Below are positions 1 through 9,657 of a DNA stretch of 64,000 nt, piece after piece (position 1 is the stretch's first letter; every line of letters begins with the position of its first letter). Location: assembly GCA_036924285.1 (NCBI GenBank), contig JAYKYS010000001.1, positions 26,225,501-26,289,500 on the forward strand, given 5' to 3'. The notes beneath the pieces are model-generated. The model saw only the letters and a list, made by a program, of their open reading frames with translations, was not told the origin of the DNA and made no database searches. The position numbers and the translations under genes are program-made. Origin of the DNA: Asterella californica (lineage: Eukaryota > Streptophyta > Marchantiopsida > Marchantiales > Aytoniaceae).

Positions 1-2349
1 TTTGGACTTGGGTTTGGATCGCATGATACTGTTGTGGCTCTGGTTGTTAGCAAAGAGAAGTTCCTCTTGCTTTGAGCTGCGTTTTGGCGATTTCAGACTA
101 GGGTTACGTTTCAGGGGTTTGTTTTAGGGCTTCTGAAGTAGGTTACAGACCGCTCTGGTCTTTTCCTCAGTTTTGTGCTGTTTGGAGAAAGAATCGACAG
201 TGTACATACTTTCAGAGTGGTATATATCGCAGCATTCCTTTTCGTGGTTGTTCTTCTCTGTCTTGTCTCTGTTTGGCACACAGCATCTCCACAGCCAGGA
301 ACCTCGCGTTTTCCTGGACATCCTTCACGCACAAACGGTGCATACAACGAGATTTGTGTTCTAGCTGCATACTCTGCTGAGGTATTTGGATATTTCAGTG
401 TACACATGTCATCACTTATAGATGTGTTATATGTGTGCTCAAGGTCTTCTTATGCGGGTTGATTGAAGAGCTTCCGGCATTATGTATCTGTAAAACAGCT
501 GTATTTCTCAAGTATGTATATATTTCATTTTTCCGCACTAGAGAACATCAGGCTTCTAGGCTTCGCTACTTGGGAGTACCATCTCAAGCATTGTTTCTTT
601 TATGAAACTCTTTTTGGACGTAGACCGTTTGGTTACAGATCTTAGACCTGAAGATAAGCTATCCACACCCACCTTTACTACTCAATACGTATACGTATTA
701 CGTTTGAGGATTGTTTTTAGTGTCTAGGCGTGGTCTGATCTGCCATTCTTATATACAGTTATATACCTTATTATGCCCAAACCCCTGCTGATTTACAAAA
801 GTTCTCAATTTTGTTTGATCGTTTCTCCTCTTTCCCCTATAGACCTAACCCTCTCTATTGAGTGCAGATGAAGTCAGAGACTAAGTCGAGGTGCATGGCT
901 ACATATATTATCAAGATAGCAGGTTGAGGTGCATGCAGCGGGATGTGTGTTTTATCTGCATACTCTGTTGAGGTAATTGGATATTTCATTGCACACCTGC
1001 TCATCACTTATAGATGTGTCTGACACCTTGTGCTCGTTAATTTAATCACTTCCGAAAAAATACTGTATAATGAATAGGTTTGCACTTACCCTCTTAACCC
1101 CAAGTTGTTATTTCTCTGGGTCCTCTTATGCAGTTTGGTTCAAGAGCTTCTGGCATTGTGTATCCCTAGAACAGCTGTATTTCTCAAGTATATATGATAT
1201 ATACTCATATTTCTGCATTAGATCAGAACACTAGAGAACAACTGACTTCTAGAGTGAACTTCAAACTGAGGTGTCATGACTTGTGACTCGTGATTCGTGA
1301 GCAATGTTCGGGGAGTTCTGGCTGATAGAGTAGTGAGAACCGGTTGAGAATGTGAATTTCCGAAAGTTTAGAAAAAAGAGTCGAAAAGTTACCGAGTACA
1401 AGATGAAGATACTACTCTCAATACTCGAAAAGTGAAGCACTTTCTGGTATCCTTTAGAAAATTGCCGATTGATGCTAGGTCGTGCCAGAAAATCCATGGT
1501 TCTCCCAAAAGTCCTCCCCGAACACTGCTTGTGAGGGCTCGCACGGAGCTACGCTTGTTATACTTCTCGTCATTATTGTCCAAGACTGTGAACTTCAAGC
1601 TGAGGTGTTGTGACTCAAGAGGGCTTAGGTTCTAGAGTAATTTCTCGCATGGGGTTCCACTTGTTGTACTTCTCGTCATTACTGTCCAAGATTCGCTTCA
1701 TGTCAGGATGCTGCTGGAGCTGAAGCCCAATGCCAAATAGAGGTAGAGTTGCTGGGCATCGACGATCAGGACAGTAGAGATTAGCTTCCATAATCTGAAA
1801 TCCGACTGTGCGTGTACCTGAACTCCAACTGTGGGTGTACCTTCAAGAGGTGGGTGTATCTTCAAGGAGACTTCAGTTATGTGGTTTAGTGATGTGGATA
1901 GTCTGTCTAATGCTACTCTTGTACACTGTATCGAATCTATGATGGATGAGGCGCCACAACTTATAGTCCTGTTTGATGTAACTTTATTATAACCATTGCC
2001 GCTATTTTCTTCTGTGATACATTCAACTACTCTAACTACATTTTGCGGGGAAAGATGGATGTCATAGTCTCTTCGTCAGAGCGTTGGATTCTAATCCTAC
2101 GGCAATGCCTAAACTCTGCTCCATGTTCAAATTTACCGCTAAACTTTAGCACTCAATAGTGCTTAGATTTTGTCTAACTTTTCATTTGGCACGTGGAAAT
2201 GGTAGTTATTATATAGCATACGCAGTCAGTACTTTCCACTATATGTTCTGACAATATTACTGACTTTTGTCAGACAAGATGAGAGTTAGGCAACTTAGGT
2301 TCATGAGTCGTGAGGTCAATGTCTAAGTCTCTTTTTGCAGTGAGATTTT
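1..2349. other. Host-like flank without a confident gene
   Basis: I see no confident gene here. A 95-codon plus-strand reading frame at 175-462 has a hydrophobic stretch near residues 15-32, but it has no recognisable domain and lies partly in the duplicated segment, so I do not call it. A candidate 3' splice site (pyrimidine run then CAG, about 2331-2340) precedes the SAM-domain exon. This stretch could therefore hold upstream introns, untranslated exons or the promoter of that gene. It also holds a short internal duplication of about 50 bp near 1541-1590 and 1640-1690. Confidence 0.5.
340..1250 (+). repeat. Diverged direct duplication (340-640 and 940-1250)
   Basis: Two segments about 600-670 bp apart share order and wording. 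Both read CTGCATACTCTG, then TTGAGG or CTGAGG, then TTGGATATTTCA, then TCATCACTTATAGATGTGT. Later both have TCTTATGC, AGAGCTTC and AACAGCTGTATTTCTCAAGT. The copies differ by many substitutions and small indels, so the duplication is old. No open frame is shared, so I read it as non-coding. Confidence 0.7.
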
Positions 2350-3141
2350 ATGCAGTTGGACGTTGCTGCTGCCCTTGCACTGACTGAACCGACCTGCAGA
2401 GTTGTCTTACTCTTTGTTGCATTGATCATCTACATAAGAGCAGATGACTTTGATAGTTCTTGGGTCACTTTAATTCCGATGGATCAGCCTCATTCCATAG
2501 AACTTGATACTTCACTGTTCACCACCACATCGTCTATGTTAGAGACACGAGGTCCAAATGTTGCAGATATTGATACAACAGTGAAGTGGTTGAGTAAGTT
2601 TCTTAGCACATCAGAGTATTCTGAGTTGGTTCAAAGTCAAACAATTGACGGTGAGAGCTTACGGCTCCTAGCCAACTCGAAAGATGAGTTGATGCATTTT
2701 GGCATAACAAAGCTTGGCCATGTGCTAAAACTGTACAACTACTTTCAAACGTCTGATCTAGATACGACGCAACTACAAGTCCATGTTCCTGTGAGAGGAG
2801 TCCCTGTTCCTGTGAGAGGAGAAGTACGAGTCAAAACTTGTCTTTTTGGAAAGGAGTCGTGCACTATCAAGACAGAACCAAACGTTAGAGTAGATAGGAA
2901 AGGTTCACCGGACGAGCTTACTTCTCTATATCCGAAATATGATTTAGAGCAGCTAACGTCATCTGTTCCCGCGTTATTAGGTGCTCCATTTTTCACATCT
3001 AGGCTGAACTTCAACCTGTGCTCGAAAGATAGTCATCCATACACTGATAAGGCATGTATTGATTTCTCGAGAAGAGAGGAGCTCGATGGGTCCTCCCTGG
3101 ACCGCCCAGATCCCAACTCAATAATAAAAAAATTTATTTAA
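2350..3141 (+). CDS. SAM-domain protein, first recognisable exon
   Basis: A 263-codon open frame. Residues about 78-135 look like a sterile alpha motif, a five-helix protein-interaction domain: V-K-W-L-S-K-F-L near its start, then YSELVQSQTIDGESLRLLA, and a final helix ITKLGHVLKLYNYF. The SAM call comes from this pattern, not from a search. The N-terminal hydrophobic stretch (about residues 18-30) may be artefactual, because an acceptor-like AGAGCAG at about 2436-2442 could start the exon later. After the domain comes a low-complexity linker with the short repeat VPVRG-VPVRG. The phrase around DRKGSPDELTSLYPKYD recurs, altered, at about 3250-3330, which suggests a duplicated exon. Downstream exons at 3650-5902 probably belong to the same gene. 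SAM proteins act in signalling or RNA regulation; nothing here decides which. Confidence 0.6.
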   Translation: MQLDVAAALALTEPTCRVVLLFVALIIYIRADDFDSSWVTLIPMDQPHSIELDTSLFTTTSSMLETRGPNVADIDTTVKWLSKFLSTSEYSELVQSQTIDGESLRLLANSKDELMHFGITKLGHVLKLYNYFQTSDLDTTQLQVHVPVRGVPVPVRGEVRVKTCLFGKESCTIKTEPNVRVDRKGSPDELTSLYPKYDLEQLTSSVPALLGAPFFTSRLNFNLCSKDSHPYTDKACIDFSRREELDGSSLDRPDPNSIIKKFI

Positions 3142-3384
3142 AACATGACTTGAGTCCTGAGTAGAGATTTTGTTGTTAAAATATTTTCACTATTTAATAT
3201 AAAAAGCAAAAATTATTAACTTAAAAATAATCACTATTTGAGCCGGATGATACGAGATAGGAAATCTTCACCAAACGATTGTAATTCTCTGTATTCAAAG
3301 CATGATTCTGAAGAGCTCACATCATCAGTCCATATGTCAACTACGAGAGATGTAAGTAACTCATTCTTACTTTTGGATAATGAG

Positions 3385-3666
3385 TTTACTGTCATTTACT
3401 TCAGTTTACTTATCGTTTGATTGGGACAGGTTTTTCACAGTACGCAGTGACCTTCTTACTGTCATTTACTTTCGTTTACTTATGGTTTGATTGGGACAGG
3501 TTTTTCACAGTACGCAGTGGTCTTCTTACTGTCATTTACTTTCGTTTACTTATGGTTTGATTGGGACAGGTTTTCACAGTACGCAGTGGCCTTCTTACTG
3601 TCATTTACTTCCATTTACTTATGGTTTGATTGGGACAGATTTTTCACAGTACGCAGTGGTCTTCTT
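3385..3666 (+). repeat. 70-bp tandem repeat containing a 3' splice acceptor
   Basis: About four units start at TTGATTGGGACAG (3417, 3487, 3557, 3626), giving periods of 70, 70 and 69 bp. Each unit holds a pyrimidine-rich run ending in TTTTCACAG followed by TACGCAGTG, which is the acceptor and first bases of the exon at 3650. The array therefore carries four potential 3' splice sites in a row, and only the last leads into the long open exon. Confidence 0.85.
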
Positions 3667-4026
3667 ACGATGATATTTTCAAGCATCGTGCAGCTGGAAA
3701 ACGATTGTTGAAAACTCAGTTCCCAAACGCATTGCGAGATCTCAACAGAGGTCATGCTGTAATCCGCTCATGGTTTAAAGATTATGAGAAGGAGAGTTTG
3801 TTACATGACATTCTGCATTTAGATTTTAAAATTCAACCTGATATGAAAGCTCTTCTGAACGATTTCATACAGAGTAAGTTACAGGAGTTGCCACCGTTGG
3901 TGTTTGGTAATGAGACAGATACCTATACTATGAGATGGAAGCATCATACAGTATATGTGCACATTATTACTCACAGACAGGAGTTCAAGAAAAGTTTGAA
4001 ATGCAAACAAGTTTCCTTATCATCAG
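3650..4026 (+). CDS. Host-like gene, internal exon (unknown domain)
   Basis: The exon follows the acceptor TTTTCACAG and ends at a donor AG|GTATTG at 4027. It encodes about 125 residues, beginning TQWSSYDDIFKHRAAGKRLL and rich in charged helices (RDLNRGHAVIRSWFKDYEKE). The trailing G joins in phase to AT at 4260, making the next exon continue in the same frame. I do not recognise the domain. The phase-compatible splice and lack of stops support real coding sequence. The gene is probably the same one as the SAM-domain exon upstream, though the connecting splice is not resolved. Confidence 0.55.
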
Positions 4027-4259
4027 GTATTGATTCTATTCTTCTTCTGGTAATATTGATTATATCCTTCTTGTAAAAGTGCATGCAGGTTGCCTCAAAC
4101 AGCACAGATAAGAGTGATATGTGATAATGATGAAGTTTCAGTTTTACGGAGTTTCAGTTTTATTATCGGTATGGTAGATTCCAAGTAGACCGTTATTTAT
4201 AAGTACCTGTCAGTTTCAGTGTTCGTTGTTACTTATTTGAATTTTTGTATCATTATCAG

Positions 4260-4631
4260 ATAAGATACACAAGGAAGTGAAAGTGCAGAAACAGTGTGAT
4301 CCTTTGGTGCGATTGATGAATAAACAACCAGAGCTGATGGCTGAGGTATTTAAAGGAGGAAAGATTTCCTTTTTTGGTCTTAAAGATAGACCTACCTCAG
4401 AGCAATTGATCGGTCGTGAGTCTGATCTGGCCGGACAGAAAAATGACAAAGTCAAAACTTATTGGAATGGGGGTTCTTGAAGGTTTGGGACAAGAATTTC
4501 CATACTTTACTTTTCTTATTCGAGTGACCCATTTGGAACGGGACTATTCCAAATCTCCGATAGCTGCATATTTTCTACCCCACTGTGTTACAACGAGAAA
4601 TAATCCTTCTCAAGTACATGATCTACAACTG
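4260..4631 (+). pseudogene. Host-like gene, next exon, with one-base frameshift
   Basis: An acceptor TTATCAG ends at 4259 and a donor CTG|GTACGTG follows 4631. The first part reads KIHKEVKVQKQCDPLVRLM and onward, to a stop just after the G run at 4468-4472. The second part, from that run to the donor, is open in a different frame (EGLGQEFPYFTFLIRVTHL and onward). A single G more or fewer in this five-base run would make the exon open throughout, so this is either a recent loss-of-function indel or a sequencing homopolymer error. No known domain is recognised. I call it broken as it stands. Confidence 0.5.
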
Positions 4632-4744
4632 GTACGTGTGTTTATTTTCGTTCATGACAATTTTGCTCTGTAACTTAATGGATGGTTGATATCATATCCA
4701 TGTAATGTTTTGAAATCGTCATACGGTGCTACTGTACTGTGCAG

Positions 4745-5308
4745 AATGTTGTGATCGAAATAGCACGGTCCTATGTGCGACTAGTGACGCAGTCAAATGA
4801 TTTTGAACTGTTCCATTCTACAACATGGATTACTAAACAGTCTGAGATTTCAGAATCTCCAACTGAAGCAAACATGTGCAGTAATGAGGGTGTTCAGAAA
4901 TCATCGTTTAGAACAGACTGTATAGAGAAAATCTTACACGCAGAAGGGAGTAGAAACCTTCATATGGAACTTCCTACCAGTGACAATAAAGAGATTTTTG
5001 ACCATGGGGAGGTTAACGTCTTCCTTCATAGAAGGAAAAAGATTGGAAGTGAATACTTTGCTCCTGATACATATGATCAAGAGAGCAAAGATTGCAGTGA
5101 GAATACGTCTCCCACTGTAAATTTGGAAGTTAACTTATCAATCGATCCAACTTCTGAAGTTTCACTGAGGAGCGCAGATACTGAGTTGGACATCATGAGT
5201 CGACCAAAAAGAAGTAAACCATTGGCAGAGATAAGTTTGTTTACGACTGTATCATTGTTATTCTGTTACTACTGTATTCTAGTTGACAAGATTCTAGCAA
5301 GTTCATGA
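4745..5308 (+). CDS. Host-like gene, later exon
   Basis: Starts after the acceptor TACTGTGCAG, in phase zero with the end of the previous exon, and reads NVVIEIARSYVRLVTQSNDF. It is hydrophilic, Ser/Glu-rich and probably disordered, with a basic patch MSRPKRSKPLAE near codon 158. The frame runs to a stop at 5306-5308, but the true exon may end earlier at a donor I could not fix. One candidate is the GTATCA near 5249, after which the frame turns hydrophobic and looks intronic. No recognised domain. Confidence 0.45.
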   Translation, partial: NVVIEIARSYVRLVTQSNDFELFHSTTWITKQSEISESPTEANMCSNEGVQKSSFRTDCIEKILHAEGSRNLHMELPTSDNKEIFDHGEVNVFLHRRKKIGSEYFAPDTYDQESKDCSENTSPTVNLEVNLSIDPTSEVSLRSADTELDIMSRPKRSKPLAEISLFTTVSLLFCYYCILVDKILASS

Positions 5309-5629
5309 TCTTGTACTTGACTGTTGTTCATCTGACTTGTTGTCTTGTCTGTTCGGACACAAGCTGTTACAAGCAAAGCAAAGGGTACTAGTTAATACTC
5401 TGCTTATTTATTATGAATTCTTTTTAAAGTTCCAGTACTTATTGTATTTTGGGAAAATCTGCAGATTACCAATCGCATTAACTTACAGTGTGACACTGTA
5501 TTTGAGCTTGAGCTTCTCGAGGTATGTCGTTAGTCATGATAGTGATGATGAATAATTTCTCATGACCAGTTGTGTGTAAACATCATTTAGTTATCTAAGC
5601 ACGGCCGCACTTCTTGTTTTGTCTTGCAG

Positions 5630-5902
5630 AACATCGTGGACAAACTTTCTTCAGATGCATTGAAAATTGCAGCGTTGGTTCTTGTGGATGTGAAAACAAT
5701 TGATCAACTCGTCATGAATGTAAACAGTTTTATTGCTCGTCAGAACAAACGCAATACGAGTAAAAAGGTCTTCATGGGTCATGCCAAGCATAATCTAGAA
5801 AAAAAACTCGAAATGATTGTGAGATGGGCGTTAGATGAGAAATATCTTACTTTCATCGGAAAAGTAAGAATGATAGATCAAAGATTACAGATAGAAAGAT
5901 AG
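5630..5902 (+). CDS. Host-like gene, probable last exon
   Basis: A strong acceptor TTGTCTTGCAG precedes an open frame NIVDKLSSDALKIAALVLV that runs to a stop at 5900-5902, about 90 residues. It is predicted mostly helical and ends in basic, charged sequence (KVRMIDQRLQIER). It is the last coding-looking segment before gene-poor DNA, so I take it as the 3' end of the SAM-domain gene. The donor that pairs with this acceptor is not certain: 5522 (GAG|GTATGT) is a good consensus donor but lies beyond a stop in the previous frame. Confidence 0.45.
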   Translation, partial: NIVDKLSSDALKIAALVLVDVKTIDQLVMNVNSFIARQNKRNTSKKVFMGHAKHNLEKKLEMIVRWALDEKYLTFIGKVRMIDQRLQIER

Positions 5903-7080
5903 AACATTGAACTTCTCAAAAAGCTTTTGTAAACATCGTTCTCTGTAATCTGATACTAGATCTCTGGCGTTTGACTTGTGAATTCAGGTGAATAGTCTTG
6001 CAGATCTAAATTATGCATCCATAATCTTGTCAGTACATATGCATATCTGGTGAACAGTTGTTTTGATCATGTGACAGTGAACTGTATTTGAATTTGAAAG
6101 TTCTCTGACCGGATGCATGGACCTGAAGGGAACAATTTTTATCGAGTAAAGACTCTGGGGGTATGACTTCTAATTCCGTTTTTTGTGTGGTCATTCTGAT
6201 TCCGTACTTCCCATTCAACTTCTTCTCCTTGGGTAGATAATAAACCTTATTCACGCTTCCTTTGGACACACATCAACTTAATTAACTTTTTCTTGGAAAA
6301 CCATGAAAGACTGGATCTCGATCGAGTTTCCACAACCTGCTATATGCTTTGTTGGCTAGCCTGTAAACCTTACATAAGCTCACAGATATGGAGGTCTTTG
6401 GAGGTCTACCTTGCTGAACTTTCGAACTCTCTTGAACATTCTATGCACTCCAACCTTCTTGTAAACTGCGGTTTACGTTACAACTTGAATCCTAGATTGC
6501 ATTTCAACTGAGACCGACTAATATATTCCATGAATCGAGTCCAGATCTGATGTGCAAAAAATACTTCCAGGGAGATTAACCTACATGAAAAGCTGTCATT
6601 TCTCTGAAGAGATCTAGAAATATCGAATGCGTCACAACGTTATTTACTAGAGAATGCACCAGAACTCGCGTGGCTAGCATTAATCACCTTCCGCTTGCAC
6701 CATCGACCGAACTGCACTCCACCGACGAGAGACTGCATACACGCCATCTAGATATTTAATTCTCTAGTTTATATACACATATATGCTCTCTGTTTCTAGT
6801 AATTCCCTACTTTTTCACAGGAGATGTATAGAATGATAATTACCATGTGTGTTTATATGCAGGAAAAATGTACTTAACACTTTTTTAACTAGGGAACTTA
6901 TATATCACAGGGAAGATTTTCTTTTACCTATATCGATGTGGTGATTGTATCTAGTGTTTTGTATAAAACCTCCTAGTGAAATCTCCCGAACCGTCCGTTG
7001 ACAGGTCGCAAGTGCAAGCTAGCCTCTTAAGCTGCCCCCTTACATCAGTCTTTGTAGGTACAAGGTTTCTGTGATAATGA
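5903..7080. other. Gene-poor interval
   Basis: Nothing here supports a gene. Frames are short, composition is AT-rich, and no repeat of other parts of the window was recognised until the 157-bp array begins. The far end of the decayed LTR whose other terminus is at 8025 may lie somewhere in this stretch. Confidence 0.5.
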
Positions 7081-7084
7081 GGAA

Positions 7085-7970
7085 GTTGGCCCCTTGCGTC
7101 TTTAATATAACGCCTGGAGCCGCTAATACCCAATCAGCAAGTAAACTAAGGTCTAGCTTGATTTTTCCTTCTTTCGAGTCGCATAACTTCTTCATTAGAC
7201 GTCCAAACGAAGTAAACAAGGTGCCTATATGAAAAGCTGACAATGAGCTCTACCCATTGATGCGATGAAAGGGAAGATCCGAAGTTGTGTCAAAAGCTTG
7301 TAAGCTAGGGCCTAGCTTGTTTTCCCTATCTTTTGAGTCTTGTAACTTCTCCACTAGCCGTCCAAACGAAATAGACAAAGTGCCTATGAAAAGCTGGCAA
7401 GGAGCTCTACCCACTGATGCAATGAAAGTGGAGATCCCAAATTGTACCAAAAGCTCGTAAGCTGAGGCCTAGCTTGCTTTCTCCATCTTTCGAGTCCTGT
7501 AACTTCTCCACTAGGCGTCCAAACGAAGTAGACGAAGTGCCTATGGAGTGCTGACAAGGAGCTCTATCCACTGATGCGATGAAAGTAGAGATCCCGAATT
7601 GTACCAAAAGTCCATAAGCTGAGGCCTAGCTTGCTTTCTCCATCTTCCGAGTCTTGTAACTTCTCCACTAGGCGTCCAAACGAAATCGACAAAATGCTTA
7701 TGAAAAGCCGACAAGGAACTCTACCCACTGATGCAATGAAAGTGGAGATCCCGAATTGTACCAAAAGCCCGTAAGTTGAGGTCTAGCTTGCTTTCTCCAT
7801 CTTTCGAGTCCTATAACTTCTCCACTATGCGTCCAAACGCGTAGTATACGAAGTGCCTATGGAGTGCTACCAAGGAGCTCTATTCACTGATGCGATGAAA
7901 GTGAAGATCCAAAATTGTACCAAAAGCTTGTAAGCTGAGGAGTAGCTTGCTTTTCCCATGAGTGTCTTTT
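7085..7970 (-). repeat. 157-bp tandem array, about five and a half units
   Basis: Full units begin with GAGCTCTACCCACTGATGC or close variants near 7245, 7402, 7559, 7716 and 7875, with a partial, more diverged unit on the left. Each contains TAGCTTG, TTCTCCACTA and GTCCAAACGAA. Because 157 is not a multiple of three, the frame shifts at each unit, and the overlapping 66-codon minus-strand frames are by-products of the repeat. On the minus strand the array lies inside the LTR that starts at 8025. Confidence 0.85.
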
Positions 7971-8037
7971 GAACGACAAGCATCGAAGTCTGAATTTCAA
8001 GTAAGAGTCGGTCCACGACACGACATCCACCCCCTCT
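7971..8037 (-). mobile_element. Decayed G2-like LTR start with polypurine tract
   Basis: On the minus strand, a purine tract AGAGGGGGTGGA (8026-8037) is followed at once by TGTCGTGTCGTGG and then GACTCTTACTTGAAATTC. This matches the junction of the intact G2 element at 37763/37764 (AGAAGGGGTGGA, then TGTCGTGTTGTGG, then GGCTCTTGTGTGAAATTC). Immediately upstream, both also share a stretch around AGAGGATGC. This is the 3' LTR boundary of an old G2 relative. The 157-bp array lies within this LTR, and its other end was not found. Confidence 0.65.
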
Positions 8038-8714
8038 AAACTTGTGCATCCTCTGGTATGCACCAGAGATACCAACCAAGGAGTGGACCGGCACGCACAC
8101 TTGTTCTCATCTTGTCATCCTCCCACCCATCTCAATCAACCTCAACCTCAAGTCTGCAACCCGATCGCCATCTTGAAGTTGCAACTCGGCCATGATCCAC
8201 TCTAGATCCATGCTCATCGCATCTCTTCTTCAATCTCTGATCCAATCACCCCTTTTAAATATCTACATCTTTCAATATGAGTTCGAAGACGTAGAAGCAA
8301 TAAACCATCATAGAATAGAAACGTCTTCCATTCGTCTTGTAGAACCTCACCGTCGAGGTTTGTGACCCAAGTGTCGTAGTAGACATCCCCGTCATCCCAA
8401 TCATCACCATATATCTTAACTGTAACTCTCAACCTCAAGCCTATAAGTATCAATCTCTTCTTTTTTGTTTTCTGAAAAAAACCACGCTGCTACAACTAAA
8501 ATCCTCAACCGCAACCATCATTGTCTCGCTGTACAATGGTATCCTCCTCAACCATCATCCTCCTTGATCTCTTCTTCTGAAAACCTTTACAACCTCCCAA
8601 GCCTCATCCTCCCGACCTTAATCACGTGTAAATTTTCACAACCTCTCAAGCATAATCACCTTCAGCAATGGCTTCTCCCCTGTAAGTCATCCTTACCCAT
8701 CATCCTATATTCGT
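8038..8714 (-). other. Remnant 3' internal region of a G2-like element
   Basis: No recognisable gene. A 79-codon minus-strand frame at 8214-8453 (rich in Asp, Tyr and Leu) sits where the C-terminal end of a G2-type pol would be. It shows no motif I recognise, so I do not call it coding. The last 20-30 bases before 8037 resemble the G2 tail. Confidence 0.35.
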
Positions 8715-9295
8715 TGTAGTGTTGTGAGACGCCTCACATGTGAATTCAGTACAAAATGTGTGTTGTGTTTTCTTTGTGTCCCCGAACCTTTCGTGTAGTT
8801 CGCATGAGAGCGTATTAGGTGTCGCGTTCACAGAGATCTAGATGTGAGATCGCACGATAACAAGATGTGCCGATTCAGTGATCCATGAACATTCGCGTGA
8901 ATGGCTCTTGTTGTCAAACTTAGGTATAAGATAGTGGGTCGACGGTTCGTGAGGCATTCTTCTTTGAGTAGATTTCATGAGTGTGTCTTAGTGTCTTACA
9001 TGATAAGTGAGAAACTGCAAGAGTGGTATTTATGGATGGAGGACTAAATCGAGTTCCGGATCTTTCACTTCCAAACCCGTTTCATATCAAGCTTCACTGC
9101 ATCCACCGCGATCATTTTCGACAGTGGTTCGTTGCCTACTTTGGAGAAGAGTTCATGGGGAGGATGATGGACTCGCCTACTTCGGTGGTCTTATCAATTG
9201 TCACGTACGGAGAGAACTAGGACTTGACAGTGTAAATCTTACTTTGACGAGGGGCGAATGGACCTCAATTATCCAGCCAACATCCCTTTCAACGT
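8715..9295 (+). mobile_element. 5' part of a diverged G2-like LTR, truncated
   Basis: Begins TGTAGTGTTGTGAGACGCCTC, matching the G2 LTR start TGTCGTGTTGTGGTTCGGCTC with scattered substitutions. It keeps a TATA element (GTATAAGATAGTGGGTC, about 8925) and the leader ORF-a, and breaks off inside ORF-b, where an S-family LTR appears to start at 9296 (TGTCGTGATG, preceded by ACGT). It is much more diverged than the other G2 LTRs. Confidence 0.65.
9032..9247 (+). pseudogene. Leader ORF-a, decayed copy in the 8715 LTR
   Basis: Counting from ATG at 9032 to the homologous stop at 9245-9247 gives exactly 216 nt, the same as every other ORF-a copy here, although this copy has two earlier in-frame stops (TAG at 9218 and a TAA a few codons later). 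It keeps PNPFHIKLHCIHRDHFRQW and FVAYFGEEFMGR almost unchanged. The ORF-b start follows ten bases later at 9258 (MDLNYPANIPFN) and is cut by the LTR insertion at 9296. Function unknown. Confidence 0.6.
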
Positions 9296-9657
9296 TGTCG
9301 TGATGTGAATCATTTCACATAGTAAATGATTCACTTCTCTGTCAGGCGTTAGTCTCTCTGAGTGAAGTTAAGACCTCAGAGAAGTCCATTTTTGGAAGAT
9401 GTTATATATTTTAAGTCTTAGTAGGTTGATTATCATGTTGATAGGGTTCAAGCTCATGGGTTGTATTTGCGTGTCGTCCATGCACGCTTTCTAGCTGATT
9501 TAAGTTATTTTTCGGGGCTGCGTGTCGTTTTAGGTAGTTTAAGTTTTACACTGGCACTCTAGGGGGCTTGACGTGGTAGCCTATGAGTGTAGATAAGTCA
9601 CCATGTAGTTTAAGGCATAAAAGGACAATCAAGTGGAGCTATGAACTCCCATTGGTC
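9296..9657 (-). mobile_element. S-family LTR, left part (split by G1a)
   Basis: From about 9420 this is the reverse complement of 10722-10970 in the solo S LTR, including the phrases around CACTCTAGGGGGCTTGACGTGG and GGAGCTATGAACTCCCATTGG. It stops at GGTC, where G1a is inserted, and resumes at 20619. The first 100 bases are not clearly alignable, so the 9296 terminus (TGTCGTGATG) is tentative. Confidence 0.7.

Noticed and set aside
2055..2125. tRNA-Arg-like string (CAGAGCGTTGGATTCTAATCC) with a TCT anticodon-like loop
   Set aside because: The anticodon stem pairs poorly, the acceptor ends do not pair, and no clear T-arm GTTCRA box is at the right distance. At best a tRNA-derived relic.
3487..3711. 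Frame with a repeated hydrophobic phrase, as a possible membrane protein
   Set aside because: It is generated by the 70-bp tandem repeat in an intron and splice-acceptor region.
7250..7764. Three similar 66-codon minus-strand frames
   Set aside because: They are copies of one frame in a 157-bp tandem repeat whose length is not a multiple of three, so they overlap out of register.
7085..7970. CRISPR-like array
   Set aside because: Repeats are contiguous 157-bp units without spacers, in a eukaryotic retrotransposon context.
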